Shown one piece after another: positions 18,715 through 27,693 of a DNA stretch of 64,000 nucleotides (the first letter of the stretch is position 1; the number at the start of each line of letters is the position of its first letter). Source of the DNA: Chitinophagaceae bacterium UBA7600 (GTDB lineage: Bacteria; Bacteroidota; Bacteroidia; Chitinophagales; Chitinophagaceae). The DNA lies in assembly GCA_002478885.1 (NCBI GenBank), contig DLKC01000076.1, forward strand, positions 1-64,000, written 5' to 3'. Made by a program: the position numbers and the translations under genes. Under the pieces are notes generated by a model. The model was not told the origin of the DNA. It saw only the letters and a program-made list of their open reading frames with translations, and ran no database searches.

Positions 18715-19800
18715 ATGGCAAAACCTGTTATCGTATGGAAATCGGGTAAACAGTTGTCGGCCCGTTCTGTCTTATCCTGGCGAATTGCGCAAACTGCTGT
18801 ATGGCTCGTTGGCGCATTTATTATGTTTTGCCTTTTCTTTTTCCCTTCACTCGGATTGTTACTGTTTTGGAATATCCTGATTCCCGTTGCTCCGGCATTG
18901 CTGGTTGTTTTCACCGGTTTGTGGCGAAATGTTTGTCCACTCGCAACCACTATTTTATTACCACGCCATCTTAATTTTTCCAGGCGCAAAAAACTTTCAG
19001 CCACGCAACTCGGGCAGCTCAATTTTGCGGCCGTGGTACTGTTGTTCATCATCGTTCCATTGCGGCATGCGATTTTCAACAACAATGGTCCAGCCACCGG
19101 CTTGCTTATTCTTTCGCTTGCGGTAATGGGTATCGGGCTTGGCCTTGTTTACGAATGGAAAAGTGCCTGGTGTTCCGGGTTATGTCCTGTTCACCCTGTG
19201 GAAAAGCTATACGGCGAAAATGTTTTGATGACCTTGCCCAACGCGCATTGCCATGAATGCATGAATTGTGTTATTCCATGCCCTGATTCGACACCAAACA
19301 TTCATCCCCAGTCTTCCAAAAAGACGATATGGGCGTGTATGAGCGGATTTTTAATAACGGGCGGGTTGCCCGGCTTTATCTGGGGTTGGTTTCATGTGCC
19401 CGACGAAACCAGCTTTACCAATATATCCGGATTTCTGGATGTGTACCAACTGCCATTTGCGTGCATGATGGTAACACTCGTGTTGTATGGTCTTCTGTCA
19501 CGCTATTTTAAAGGAACTAACAGCCGCACTCCTGTGAGCATTTTTGCGGCGGCAGGAGTGTCTTGTTATTATTGGTACAGGATACCTTCTTTGTTCGGTT
19601 TTGGCAATTTCGGTCACGACGGGCTTCTTATAGACTTAACGCATATTTTGCCGGCATGGAGTATTAGCGCTATTACTATTGTAACAACGGGTTTCTTTTT
19701 TTACTGGCTGGTTATGAGAAAGAAAAACAACAGCAGCTGGGTTATAAGACCACCATTTGGCGAAAAGCAGGTAAGCGGGAATCAAAAGCTTACTGTTTAA
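18715..19800 (+). CDS. NapH/NosR-like membrane Fe-S protein
   Basis: 361 residues with about eight membrane spans and a cytosolic-type iron-sulfur segment. C153-x3-C157-P (WCSGLCPVHPVEKLYG) is the CxxxCP motif typical of NapH, NosR and FixG-like proteins. It is followed by C179-x2-C182-x2-C185-x3-C189-P (CHECMNCVIPCP), a 4Fe-4S ferredoxin motif. A further Cys-Pro (NVCPLA, ~72-77) sits near span 2. Such proteins pass electrons between the quinone pool and a partner enzyme. No nap, nos or cco gene is in the window, so the partner is unknown. Only one ferredoxin motif is present where NapH has two. Confidence 0.75.
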   Translation: MAKPVIVWKSGKQLSARSVLSWRIAQTAVWLVGAFIMFCLFFFPSLGLLLFWNILIPVAPALLVVFTGLWRNVCPLATTILLPRHLNFSRRKKLSATQLGQLNFAAVVLLFIIVPLRHAIFNNNGPATGLLILSLAVMGIGLGLVYEWKSAWCSGLCPVHPVEKLYGENVLMTLPNAHCHECMNCVIPCPDSTPNIHPQSSKKTIWACMSGFLITGGLPGFIWGWFHVPDETSFTNISGFLDVYQLPFACMMVTLVLYGLLSRYFKGTNSRTPVSIFAAAGVSCYYWYRIPSLFGFGNFGHDGLLIDLTHILPAWSISAITIVTTGFFFYWLVMRKKNNSSWVIRPPFGEKQVSGNQKLTV

Positions 19801-19904
19801 CATCTTCCTCATTTTTATCGGAAAGCTGCTGCAGCCATATACGCAGTACTTTCCTAACGGCAGCTTAATCTTGCAGCGGCAAAATGATGACCATAGTTAC
19901 TTCG

Positions 19905-19957
19905 GCCGAAGAGTGCGACGCAACCGCCGATGCCATGCAATACATAGCCCGGCCCAT
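19905..19957 (-). repeat. GCGTCGCAC-core repeat
   Basis: Reverse-oriented core GAAGAGTGCGACGCAA at 19908-19923 followed by TGCCATGCAA and the box AGCCCGGCCCAT (19946-19957). It occupies the gap between the Fe-S membrane protein and the amidohydrolase, just upstream of the latter. Confidence 0.82.
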
Positions 19958-19993
19958 AATTTCTTTTCTTAAATTGCATGATAACCAACGCTC

Positions 19994-21994
19994 ATGAAAA
20001 ATTTATCTGCCGCTTTGCTGCTTGCCGGCTCCTGCTTTTTTTCACACGCATTGTTAGCACAGGATACCGTTCGCTATTCGGTTGTTCAGGGTAAAGACAT
20101 TAAGGGTGTGCAGAAAATCTGGCGGCATGGTGATAATGAGTATCATTATTTTTTTCAATTCAATGACCGCGGACGGGGCGATAGCATTTTCGAAAATGTA
20201 ACCACCAATGCGAAGGGGTTAATAAGTGCCCTAACTATTGATGGTGTAGACTATTACCGAAATCCATACCATGAAGTTTATTCTGTTCAAGGGGATTCGC
20301 TGGTTTCCGTTGTAAATGATCAGCGGACCGCCAAAAAAAATGCAGGTGAGCTTTATGTAAACTTTAATGCGCCCGGTGTTATTGAACCCGTAATAAAGGC
20401 ATTGCTTAAACAGCCAGGTTACACGGCTGAAGCCTTTAGTGGTGGTAAAGTAAAAGTTGTTCCGCTTCACCAGGTAAATCTTGATTACAAAGACAGTGCT
20501 GTTCACCTTTTTCTTGCCGAATTATATTTTGGAGAGAATTCACCGCCGTCGTTTATCTGGCTTAACAGCAGGCAGGAATTTTTTGCAAGCGTTGCCGATT
20601 GGTTCTCTGTTATTCAAAAAGGTTATGAATCGCTGAATGATCAATTACTCGACCTTCAGGATAAGCAAGGGCTTGTTTATTATGGCGGCCAGGTAAAAAG
20701 TTTGTCTACTGATCTTCCACATGCTTTGGCACTTACTAATGTGAGGCTTTTCGATGCGGAGAATGCAAAGATGCTCGATGATATGACGGTGTTTATCGTC
20801 AACGGTAAAGTTACCAACATCGCTCCCGCATCGTCGGTAAAAGTTCCGAAGATGTATAAAACTATCGACGCAAAAAATAAGACTTTGATGCCCGGTTTGT
20901 GGGACATGCATGGCCACTACGATAAGGCAGAAGGGCTTAACTATCTCGCCGGCGGTGTTACTCATTTACGGGATATGGGAAATTCAGACCGCCTGCCAAC
21001 GGTTCGCGATGCAATAAAGAACAATGAGTTGCTCGGGCCTGACATTAGTTATATAAGCGGTTTTATTGACCAGGCGGGGCCGTTCCAGGGACCCACAGGC
21101 GCCATCGTAAAATCATTACCCGAAGCGATTGAAGCCGTGCGACATTACGCGAAGCTTGGTTATAACCAGGTAAAACTATACAGCTCTGTCGATACAGCGT
21201 GGGTTGCGCCTATAGCTGCGGAAGCACATAAATTCGGATTACGCGTTGCGGGTCATATCCCGTCATTTATGACCGCTGCCGACGCGGTACGTGATGGCTA
21301 CGACGAGATCACACACATGAACATGGTAATGCTTAATTTTCTTGGAGACACCATCGACACAAGATCGCGCGGCAGGTTTTATGCGGTTGGGCAACGCGGC
21401 AATACGATTGATCTCAACAGTAAAGCAGTAAATGATTTTCTCGACCTGCTTGTGAAGAAAAATATTTCGCTCGACCCAACCATGAATGTTTTTGCTGAAA
21501 TGTTTACGTTGTACCCGGGCGATACAAATGCATCCATTAAACCTATTGTTAGCTGGATGCCTGAAAATGAAAGACAAGACCTTGCAACGCAAACAAGTTT
21601 TGCTCCGGTTGAGCAAAAAGAAAACTACCTCGCCTCGTACAGGCAGATGATGGCATTACTGAAAAAAATGTTTGACCGCCACATACTAATCGTCACCGGC
21701 ACCGATGGCGGCGAAGCTTTTGCATTGGAACATGAACTCGAATTGTATGTGCAGGCAGGCATACCAGCGCTAAATGCTTTGCAGGCGGCTACTTATAACC
21801 CGGCCAAAGACTGCAACCTGCTTCAGCAATATGGAATGATAAAGAAAGGTTATGCAGCCGATATGATTCTTATCGATGGTAATCCGGAAACAAACATCAG
21901 CGACATACGCAGGGTTGAATGGGTAATAAAAAACAACCGCATGTACGATCCCAAACAACTCTTTGCCTATCGCGGCTGGAGTTATTATCATTGA
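19994..21994 (+). CDS. Secreted amidohydrolase family protein
   Basis: 666 residues. A signal peptide (MKNLSAALLLAGSCFFSHALLAQ) is followed by a ~230-residue N-terminal region without a recognised domain, then an amidohydrolase domain. Metal-binding residues are visible: H306 and H308 in LMPGLWDMHGHYD, a further His in RVAGHIPSF, one in EITHMNM, and Asp in VTGTDGG. The C-terminus (GYAADMILIDGNPETNISDIRRVEWVIKNNRM) is typical of imidazolonepropionase/prolidase-like amidohydrolases. The substrate, probably a peptide or cyclic amide, is not known. The N-terminal extension is the unusual part. Confidence 0.85.
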   Translation: MKNLSAALLLAGSCFFSHALLAQDTVRYSVVQGKDIKGVQKIWRHGDNEYHYFFQFNDRGRGDSIFENVTTNAKGLISALTIDGVDYYRNPYHEVYSVQGDSLVSVVNDQRTAKKNAGELYVNFNAPGVIEPVIKALLKQPGYTAEAFSGGKVKVVPLHQVNLDYKDSAVHLFLAELYFGENSPPSFIWLNSRQEFFASVADWFSVIQKGYESLNDQLLDLQDKQGLVYYGGQVKSLSTDLPHALALTNVRLFDAENAKMLDDMTVFIVNGKVTNIAPASSVKVPKMYKTIDAKNKTLMPGLWDMHGHYDKAEGLNYLAGGVTHLRDMGNSDRLPTVRDAIKNNELLGPDISYISGFIDQAGPFQGPTGAIVKSLPEAIEAVRHYAKLGYNQVKLYSSVDTAWVAPIAAEAHKFGLRVAGHIPSFMTAADAVRDGYDEITHMNMVMLNFLGDTIDTRSRGRFYAVGQRGNTIDLNSKAVNDFLDLLVKKNISLDPTMNVFAEMFTLYPGDTNASIKPIVSWMPENERQDLATQTSFAPVEQKENYLASYRQMMALLKKMFDRHILIVTGTDGGEAFALEHELELYVQAGIPALNALQAATYNPAKDCNLLQQYGMIKKGYAADMILIDGNPETNISDIRRVEWVIKNNRMYDPKQLFAYRGWSYYH

Positions 21995-22004
21995 TCTTTT
22001 CTTT

Positions 22005-22070
22005 TGTTTCCGGCTTTGGCACTTATGGCATCGCCTGTTGCGTCGCACACTTGTGCGGCAATGTTCCAGG
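22005..22070 (+). repeat. GCGTCGCAC-core repeat
   Basis: TTTCCGGCTTTGGC at about 22007 and core TTGCGTCGCACACTTGTGC at 22038-22056. It is between the convergent amidohydrolase and lipase genes. Confidence 0.85.
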
Positions 22071-22137
22071 CATCAAAATGAAATTGAAACTCCGCGCTGG
22101 TGCAGTTCGGGTATGTCATACACAGCCTGTGTACTAA

Positions 22138-23235
22138 TTACAACTTCAACCTTTCAATAAGATAAATATAGGGTTGGTGAAAATGATTCACAAAGACATT
22201 CGCGCCATCTTTATTGTTGAATTGTTTATAGTAATCTTCATCAGGGGTAAGCACGATGGTATTGCCTGTGCGCACATAGTTATTGCTGGAATAATATTGC
22301 GGCGCTTCAAAACCTTTAAGACTTTTGGCCACCTCCTTCGACACTTTTTCGCCGAGATATTTTTCAAAGCATTCCTGTGCTTTTTCCGGGGGACCGGTTA
22401 AGCGGTTATACAATGTTTTGTAAGCAATTCTTTTAATAAGCGGTTGTTTTTTGATCATGTATTTGATGCTGTCAAAAGGGTTCACCGTATTAAAATCATG
22501 TATCGTTTGAATGGAGAACGGCACTTCCGGAACCCAGTCAGCGGCGTTCACCACGTTGAAAGCCCAGCCACCTTGTGTTGCCGCTTCATATTCATAGGCG
22601 AAATACAGGTTGCCAGGTTTTGGCGCAGCGGAGCAATAAGTTTTAAAACGGATGTCTTTTGGCAAGCCATCCAGCTTCTGTTTGTTTAGCAGGTAGGCTG
22701 TGAGCAGGTAAGCAATACCGCCGCCCTGGCTGTGTCCCGTAATGATGAAATCTTTTATTCCTGTTTTATAGCAGGAGTCAAGCCTTGGCATAAGATCTTT
22801 TGCAATAAACCCTGTCGCCACCAGCCAACCTGCATGCACAGCTGCTCTTGGATCTTCCGCAAGCTGGTAATTAAAAGTGTCTTTATCCGATAAAATTATT
22901 TGCCCTTTTGCGGGCACCATGGCAGCGTACAAATTGGCAAGCCAGCTTTCGCTTTCATTAACCGTTCCACGAATAGTTATCACAGCAGTTTTATCGTACA
23001 CCCAAAGCGACCACATATTCTGTAACCCCATAACGGGTGACCTATATGCCAGTTTGTAATGTTCCGGTTCAGCAATACCGGCGTTGTATGCACTTACGCC
23101 ACCTGTTCTTGCAGACACATGCATTACTTCTATTAACTCTTCACGGTTATAACCTGGTTTTAATTCCTGGGCTGACAATGGGTTAGCTGTCCATAAAACT
23201 GCCAGCAAAAGCAAACTGATAAATTGTTTTTTCAT
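22138..23235 (-). CDS. Exported class 3 lipase family protein
   Basis: 365 residues with a signal peptide (MKKQFISLLLLAVLWTANPLSAQ). The class 3 lipase fold is shown by AVITIRGTVNESESWLANL (oxyanion strand, ~84-102), the nucleophile elbow ITGHSQGGGIAYLLTAYLL with S169, and an Asp in VVNAADWVPEVPF (~230-242). A likely catalytic His is in FVNHFHQPYIYL near the C-terminus. It should hydrolyse ester bonds of lipids outside the cytoplasm. It stands alone between two short gaps. Confidence 0.87.
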   Translation of the reverse strand: MKKQFISLLLLAVLWTANPLSAQELKPGYNREELIEVMHVSARTGGVSAYNAGIAEPEHYKLAYRSPVMGLQNMWSLWVYDKTAVITIRGTVNESESWLANLYAAMVPAKGQIILSDKDTFNYQLAEDPRAAVHAGWLVATGFIAKDLMPRLDSCYKTGIKDFIITGHSQGGGIAYLLTAYLLNKQKLDGLPKDIRFKTYCSAAPKPGNLYFAYEYEAATQGGWAFNVVNAADWVPEVPFSIQTIHDFNTVNPFDSIKYMIKKQPLIKRIAYKTLYNRLTGPPEKAQECFEKYLGEKVSKEVAKSLKGFEAPQYYSSNNYVRTGNTIVLTPDEDYYKQFNNKDGANVFVNHFHQPYIYLIERLKL

Positions 23236-23337
23236 ACATTTTTTATTGCAGGTATAAAGAAGCCGCTACCAGTTTGGTAAACGGCTAAAGGATATTTTGA
23301 ATGGATTTTGCTTATAAGTTCCAACACGACAATGTTG

Positions 23338-24189
23338 TCAGGGTTTCGCCAGTTCAAACCTGGCCAAAGGAGCCATTCTTGCTTTATTCAATGTAAAACT
23401 TGTGTCGGTTGCACTGTAGTTGTCGGACCTTTGTAAGACATCAAGAAAATCTTTTTCCAGTGCCATGTCTTTACACGCCATCATTGTCGACCCTGCTTTA
23501 CCAAAACTGATCCGTGCTCCGTTCTTTATTTCATACGAGCCGAAAATATTATTGCAACCAGCGTTGCCGGAAAAAGTGCCCGTTTCAGCGTCAAGCTGTA
23601 TAAATGCCTGCTTTGTCGTTTGCGATGCGTCTACTTTTTTACCTTTCAGTTCTGCCAGTATCCATCTCTTTCCTTCAATGCGGTCATCTGTTTCATTTTT
23701 CCTCAAAGCATATTTATCTTCATTGCCACCTGTTATGCGTTTGCCGTTTTTGTCTAAAAGAAACAAAACATTTTCTCCCACTTTGTAAACCTGTATTCCG
23801 CCGTCCCGGCCTTTAATGGTAATGTTAGATCCTGTGCTGTCCCAGGTAAAGCTGCCTTTGTCAAAAATGGCCTGGTCGCTCTTGCCTGTATAAACCTGGT
23901 TGCGTGTAAAAGTATTATCCCTGGCCAGTGTAATAGTGGTCGCGATGCCATCGCAATCTGCACACGCAGTCATGCCTTTGTAAACGCCGTACCAGTCCAA
24001 AGCATTTTTGCTGTTGTGTCCGTCACCTGCTTGCGTTGCGGCCATTGCGACGCTTTGCATTGCCGGCTGAGCAGCGGCTTTAGTTGCAGTGTCAGGCACC
24101 TGCGCGGTTTCATCCTGTTGCGGGCTGTTACATGACAAAAGCATGCATGCCGATGCAATGGTTAAAAAAATTGATTGTTTTTTCATCAC
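23338..24189 (-). CDS. NlpE-META two-domain lipoprotein
   Basis: 283 residues. The lipoprotein signal MMKKQSIFLTIASACMLLSC puts the lipidated Cys at 20. After a Ala/Thr/Gln-rich linker comes an NlpE N-terminal domain (~68-165: WYGVYKGMTACADCDGIATTITL, with its CxxC). A META (HslJ-like) domain follows (~175-283: RWILAELKGKK, GNAGCNNIFGSY, TMMACKDM). NlpE senses outer-membrane and lipoprotein stress or copper in enterobacteria; META domains occur in heat-shock-associated HslJ. The fusion is a common exported stress-type lipoprotein in Bacteroidota. The exact role is not known. Confidence 0.88.
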   Translation of the reverse strand: MMKKQSIFLTIASACMLLSCNSPQQDETAQVPDTATKAAAQPAMQSVAMAATQAGDGHNSKNALDWYGVYKGMTACADCDGIATTITLARDNTFTRNQVYTGKSDQAIFDKGSFTWDSTGSNITIKGRDGGIQVYKVGENVLFLLDKNGKRITGGNEDKYALRKNETDDRIEGKRWILAELKGKKVDASQTTKQAFIQLDAETGTFSGNAGCNNIFGSYEIKNGARISFGKAGSTMMACKDMALEKDFLDVLQRSDNYSATDTSFTLNKARMAPLARFELAKP

Positions 24190-24257
24190 TCGATTGTTAG
24201 GTTCACCGTAAGATAAAAAACAATGAGAAGCATTTGATTATTCAGGTAAAAACTTTT

Positions 24258-24320
24258 TTTAGCCCGGCTGTATCAGCGCTGTTATGCTTTGCTTGCGTCG
24301 CACTCTTGTACGGCGTAACA
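24258..24320 (+). repeat. GCGTCGCAC-core repeat
   Basis: Box AGCCCGGCTG at 24261, ATGCTTTG, then core TTGCGTCGCACTCTTGTAC at 24293-24311. It flanks the 3' side of the VOC gene; an inverted copy flanks the other side at 24806-24868. Confidence 0.87.
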
Positions 24321-24386
24321 CTCCGCAGCAACGCAGCACAGCCAATTTGTATAAAAAACCTGTTGACTTATCTGAAGCGCCGGTTT

Positions 24387-24755
24387 CTACCGTGGGCTGA
24401 ACTGGCCAAAATGCCAGAGTATTCCCGATGGGTCATGCAAAAAACATTCACTGCCCCACTCAAGTCTTCTAACCGGGGTTAATCTCACTCCTTTATATTT
24501 TGCAGGGAGATCCAGTGCGAGCAGTTCTTTCCAGTATCGATCAACATCGTCTACTTCTAAAAAGATCATGGTGTTGTCTATCCATTCTTTTACATAAGCT
24601 TTCTGTAGGTAAAACCCAACTTCGCCTGTTTTGAATAAACACATGTTGGGCGACAATTCGATCTCCTCGAAGTTAAGATCGCGGTAAAAATGTCTCGACA
24701 ATTCGTAGTCTGCAGCGCCAATAAACGGCCTTATGGATATTGCGTTATGGTTCAT
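24387..24755 (-). CDS. VOC (glyoxalase/bleomycin resistance) family protein
   Basis: 122 residues, one paired beta-alpha-beta-beta-beta unit set. RPFIGAADYELSRHFYRDLNFEEIELS opens the fold, DDVDRYWKELLALDLPAKYKGVRL is the middle, and GSECFLHDPSGILWHFGQFS is the metal-site end with the usual E/H pattern (DPSGILWHF). Members include glyoxalases, dioxygenases and antibiotic-binding proteins; the specific activity cannot be told. It is bracketed by oppositely oriented repeat copies. Confidence 0.85.
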   Translation of the reverse strand: MNHNAISIRPFIGAADYELSRHFYRDLNFEEIELSPNMCLFKTGEVGFYLQKAYVKEWIDNTMIFLEVDDVDRYWKELLALDLPAKYKGVRLTPVRRLEWGSECFLHDPSGILWHFGQFSPR

Positions 24756-24805
24756 CTGTACTTTATTTTGAGTTTATGAAATGTAAATTGATTTTGTCTA
24801 AACTA

Positions 24806-24868
24806 TTCCCGGCGCTGAAGTGTGCGACGCAACAAAAGCTTAATCGGTTTACTTCAGCCGGGCTCCAA
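24806..24868 (-). repeat. GCGTCGCAC-core repeat (CTTCAGC variant, reverse)
   Basis: Reverse core GCTGAAGTGTGCGACGCAA at 24814-24832, then ACAAAAGCTTAATCGG and the box AGCCGGGCTCC at 24857-24866. Together with the copy at 24258-24320 it encloses the VOC gene as an inverted pair. Confidence 0.85.
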
Positions 24869-24883
24869 AAAATGTATCCGCAC

Positions 24884-27187
24884 TTATGCTTTATATATTT
24901 TAACGATAACTGATTTTGAAGCAGGAGTATTACTCGTATGCGCAACCGCATCAATATGCACCAATGCATTCGCTTCGGGAAAATAAGTCGCTACACATCG
25001 CTTTGCGATCGGCACAGGCACTACAATAAAATTTTGCACGCTGCGCATTTCTCCGTTAAAATGGCTGCTGATGTTTACTACGTCGTGCCTTTGAAAACCT
25101 GCTTCCTTCATGTCATTTTCATGCATCATCACCACGCGCCGTTCGTTATGGATGCCACGATAGCGATCGTTCATACCATATACAGTGGTGTTAAACTGGT
25201 CGTGGCTTCGTATTGTCATCATGATGTATTCGCCGGTCTTCAGATTATTGCTGTTCATGGGCAAAGCACTGAAATGTGCCTTGCCCGTTACGGTGTTAAA
25301 TACCCGTTGTTTTGCGGCGTTAGGTAAGTAAAACCCGGATGGCTGTTTTATCCGCTCATTATATTTTTCAAAACCCGGAATCGTTTTTTCCACCAAATCA
25401 CGTATTAGGTTGTAGTCGTTTTCCAATGCACGCCAGTTCACGTTAAACCTGTCGCCCAGTGTGGCATGGGCAAGCCTGCAAACGATCGATACTTCACTCA
25501 ATAAGTGTTTCGATGGCGGATTCAACACGCCCTTGCTCATTTGCACAACACCCATGGAATTTTCGCAGCTTACAAATTGTGGCATGCCTTGTTGCATATC
25601 CGTGTCGGTACGACCCAAACAGGGCAATATAAGCGCCTGTCTTCCGTGTATTAAATGGCTACGGTTCAGTTTTGTAGAAACGTGCACTGTAAGGTTTGTT
25701 TTGCGTAAGGCATCGGCAGTATAAAGAGTATCTGGCGCGGCAGACAAAAAATTACCGCCCATCGCGAAAAAAAGTTTCAGCCTGCCATCGTGCATGGCAT
25801 TTATGCTGTTCACTACATCATAGCCATGATTTCTTGAGGTTTTAAATTGAAAGACGTCTTCGAGTTTGTTGAGAAAACTATCCGGCGCAGATTCCCAAAT
25901 GCCCATGGTTCTATCGCCCTGTACATTGCTATGGCCGCGTACCGGGCAAACACCGGCACCCGGCTTTCCTATGCTTCCTTTTAGCAGCAACAGGTTTACG
26001 ATCTCTTTGATATTATCAACGGCATTCTCATGCTGCGTTAATCCCATTGCCCAGCAAATGATAATCTTTTCTTTTTGCGCAATCATCTCCGCTGCTGCTT
26101 CAATCGCCGCTTTATCAACACCTGTTTGTGCTATGCAGGCATCAACTGAATGTTGTTTCAGCGATTTAATAAAATAGTCATAACCTGAAGTATGCGCCTC
26201 TATAAATGCACGATCGAAAACTGTTCCCGGCTGTTGTGTTTCTGCTTCCAGCATCATCAGCATAATGGCTTTCAGCAGGGCAACATCTTCATTGATGCGC
26301 ACCTGCAAAAAAAGATCTGCAAGTGCTGTTCCTCCTGATAACAATTTCCCCGGGTTTTGCGGGTTTGTGAAATGTAGCAGTCCCGGCTCTGGCAACGGAT
26401 TTATTGCAATGATCTTTCCCCCGTTCTGTTTACATTTTTCCATTGCCGTTAACATGCGCGGATGATTGGTGCCGGGGTTTTGCCCGATCACGATCAGGAG
26501 TTCAGCATCATGAATGTCGTCGAGCGTTACTGTTCCTTTGCCTACACCGATCGTTTCGCTTAAAGCTTTGCCGCTGCTTTCATGGCACATGTTGCTGCAG
26601 TCGGGCAGGTTGTTTGTGCCCGTCATACGGACAAACAACTGGTACAGGAATGCAGCTTCGTTGCTCGTTCTGCCCGATGTATAAAACGCAGCCTCATCAG
26701 GGTTTGACAAGCTATTTATTTCAGCCGCGATCATTTTAAAAGCATTATCCCAGCCGATGGCAGTATAATGAGTAGCTCCTTCTTTTAGCAATAGCGGCTC
26801 CGCAAGCCGCCCTTTTTTACCGAGCTCAAAATCAGTCCATGTACCCATTTCTTCAACACTGTGCGTAGCAAAAAAATCAGCACCGATCGCTTTCTGCTGG
26901 GCTTCTTCCGCGATTGCCTTAATGCCATTTTCGCAGTATTCTCCTATTCGCGATCGCTCATCATCGGGGTCGGGCCAGGCGCAGCCCGGGCAATCGAAAC
27001 CTCCTTTCTGGTTCAATGCGAGGGAGCTTTTCAATGCATTGGCAACCGACATATACTGCAGCATTTGTTTCATAGAAGAAAATACGGCAGGCAGTCCCGC
27101 CGCCTTGTTTTTAAAAGGAGTCTGGTGCAGCTTTTCCAAATGCAGAGGTGTAAGCGCTATATCGTTAAAATTTTTTTTAGCGGACAT
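24884..27187 (-). CDS. FdhF/YdeP-type molybdopterin oxidoreductase
   Basis: 767 residues, the usual size of YdeP-like molybdopterin oxidoreductases related to formate dehydrogenase H. Residues ~60-95 carry NQKGGFDCPGCAWPDPDD, where two Cys replace the full N-terminal 4Fe-4S motif of FdhF. The Moco region includes NMCHESSGKALSETIG, VIGQNPGTNHPRML and a GVCPVRGHSNVQGDRTMG segment. The C-terminal domain (MMTIRSHDQFNTTVYGMNDRYRGI) is the molybdopterin-dinucleotide binding barrel. The physiological substrate of YdeP proteins is unsettled. FdhD (28633-29445) and the Moco cluster nearby supply its cofactor. Confidence 0.9.
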   Translation of the reverse strand: MSAKKNFNDIALTPLHLEKLHQTPFKNKAAGLPAVFSSMKQMLQYMSVANALKSSLALNQKGGFDCPGCAWPDPDDERSRIGEYCENGIKAIAEEAQQKAIGADFFATHSVEEMGTWTDFELGKKGRLAEPLLLKEGATHYTAIGWDNAFKMIAAEINSLSNPDEAAFYTSGRTSNEAAFLYQLFVRMTGTNNLPDCSNMCHESSGKALSETIGVGKGTVTLDDIHDAELLIVIGQNPGTNHPRMLTAMEKCKQNGGKIIAINPLPEPGLLHFTNPQNPGKLLSGGTALADLFLQVRINEDVALLKAIMLMMLEAETQQPGTVFDRAFIEAHTSGYDYFIKSLKQHSVDACIAQTGVDKAAIEAAAEMIAQKEKIIICWAMGLTQHENAVDNIKEIVNLLLLKGSIGKPGAGVCPVRGHSNVQGDRTMGIWESAPDSFLNKLEDVFQFKTSRNHGYDVVNSINAMHDGRLKLFFAMGGNFLSAAPDTLYTADALRKTNLTVHVSTKLNRSHLIHGRQALILPCLGRTDTDMQQGMPQFVSCENSMGVVQMSKGVLNPPSKHLLSEVSIVCRLAHATLGDRFNVNWRALENDYNLIRDLVEKTIPGFEKYNERIKQPSGFYLPNAAKQRVFNTVTGKAHFSALPMNSNNLKTGEYIMMTIRSHDQFNTTVYGMNDRYRGIHNERRVVMMHENDMKEAGFQRHDVVNISSHFNGEMRSVQNFIVVPVPIAKRCVATYFPEANALVHIDAVAHTSNTPASKSVIVKIYKA

Positions 27188-27236
27188 TGCACTAAGTTAA
27201 ATATTGAATGCCATCTAATTTGCAGGAAGAAATTAT

Positions 27237-27305
27237 TAGGGGCCTGGCTACATAGCTGCCATTAGGCTTTGCTTGCGTCGCACCCTTCAACGGAGGTGCC
27301 GCTGT
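27237..27305 (+). repeat. GCGTCGCAC-core repeat (CTTCAAC variant)
   Basis: Box GGGGCCTGGCTAC at about 27239, GGCTTTG, core TTGCGTCGCACCCTTCAAC at 27273-27291. With the reverse copy at 28098-28157 it encloses two small genes. Confidence 0.83.
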
Positions 27306-27345
27306 GAAGCAGAGTGAGGTTGTTTTTGCTCAACCTTGTTATTGG

Positions 27346-27639
27346 TTATTTTTTAAAGTCCAATCCCGCTGCCTTAAGTGCCTCGCGCAATTTGGGGATA
27401 GAAGAAGGACCGATGCCATGCAGTGATAATATTTCTTTTTCTGTGTAGGCGGCAAGCTGTGCTACATTGCCAATGCCTTTGTTCTCCAATGCACGCCTTG
27501 CCGGGGCACCTAATAGAGACAATAATCCATCCGCCGGTTTTCTTTCCTGCTCACATACCGGGCACACCGGGCAATCGCTGCTTTTATAATATTGATGCCC
27601 TTTGCTACAGGTGCGTAATTGTTTTTTTGTGGTTGGCAT
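27346..27639 (-). CDS. Zinc-ribbon plus helix-hairpin-helix (alpha-CTD-like) protein
   Basis: 97 residues. The N-terminus has a zinc-ribbon-like Cys/His set, C11-x3-H15 and C23-x2-C26-x2-C29. The C-terminus resembles the RNA polymerase alpha-subunit C-terminal domain, a helix-hairpin-helix fold: APARRALENKGIGNVAQLAAYTEKEIL, then LHGIGPSSIPKLREALKAAGL. Proteins of this kind are annotated as alpha-CTD domain-containing and may bind DNA. The role is unknown. It is the first of two small genes between two repeat copies. Confidence 0.72.
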   Translation of the reverse strand: MPTTKKQLRTCSKGHQYYKSSDCPVCPVCEQERKPADGLLSLLGAPARRALENKGIGNVAQLAAYTEKEILSLHGIGPSSIPKLREALKAAGLDFKK

Positions 27640-27693
27640 TGTTCACGGTTGAAGATTTCTGTACAGGAGCAGGTAATAATGAGTTGATAATGA

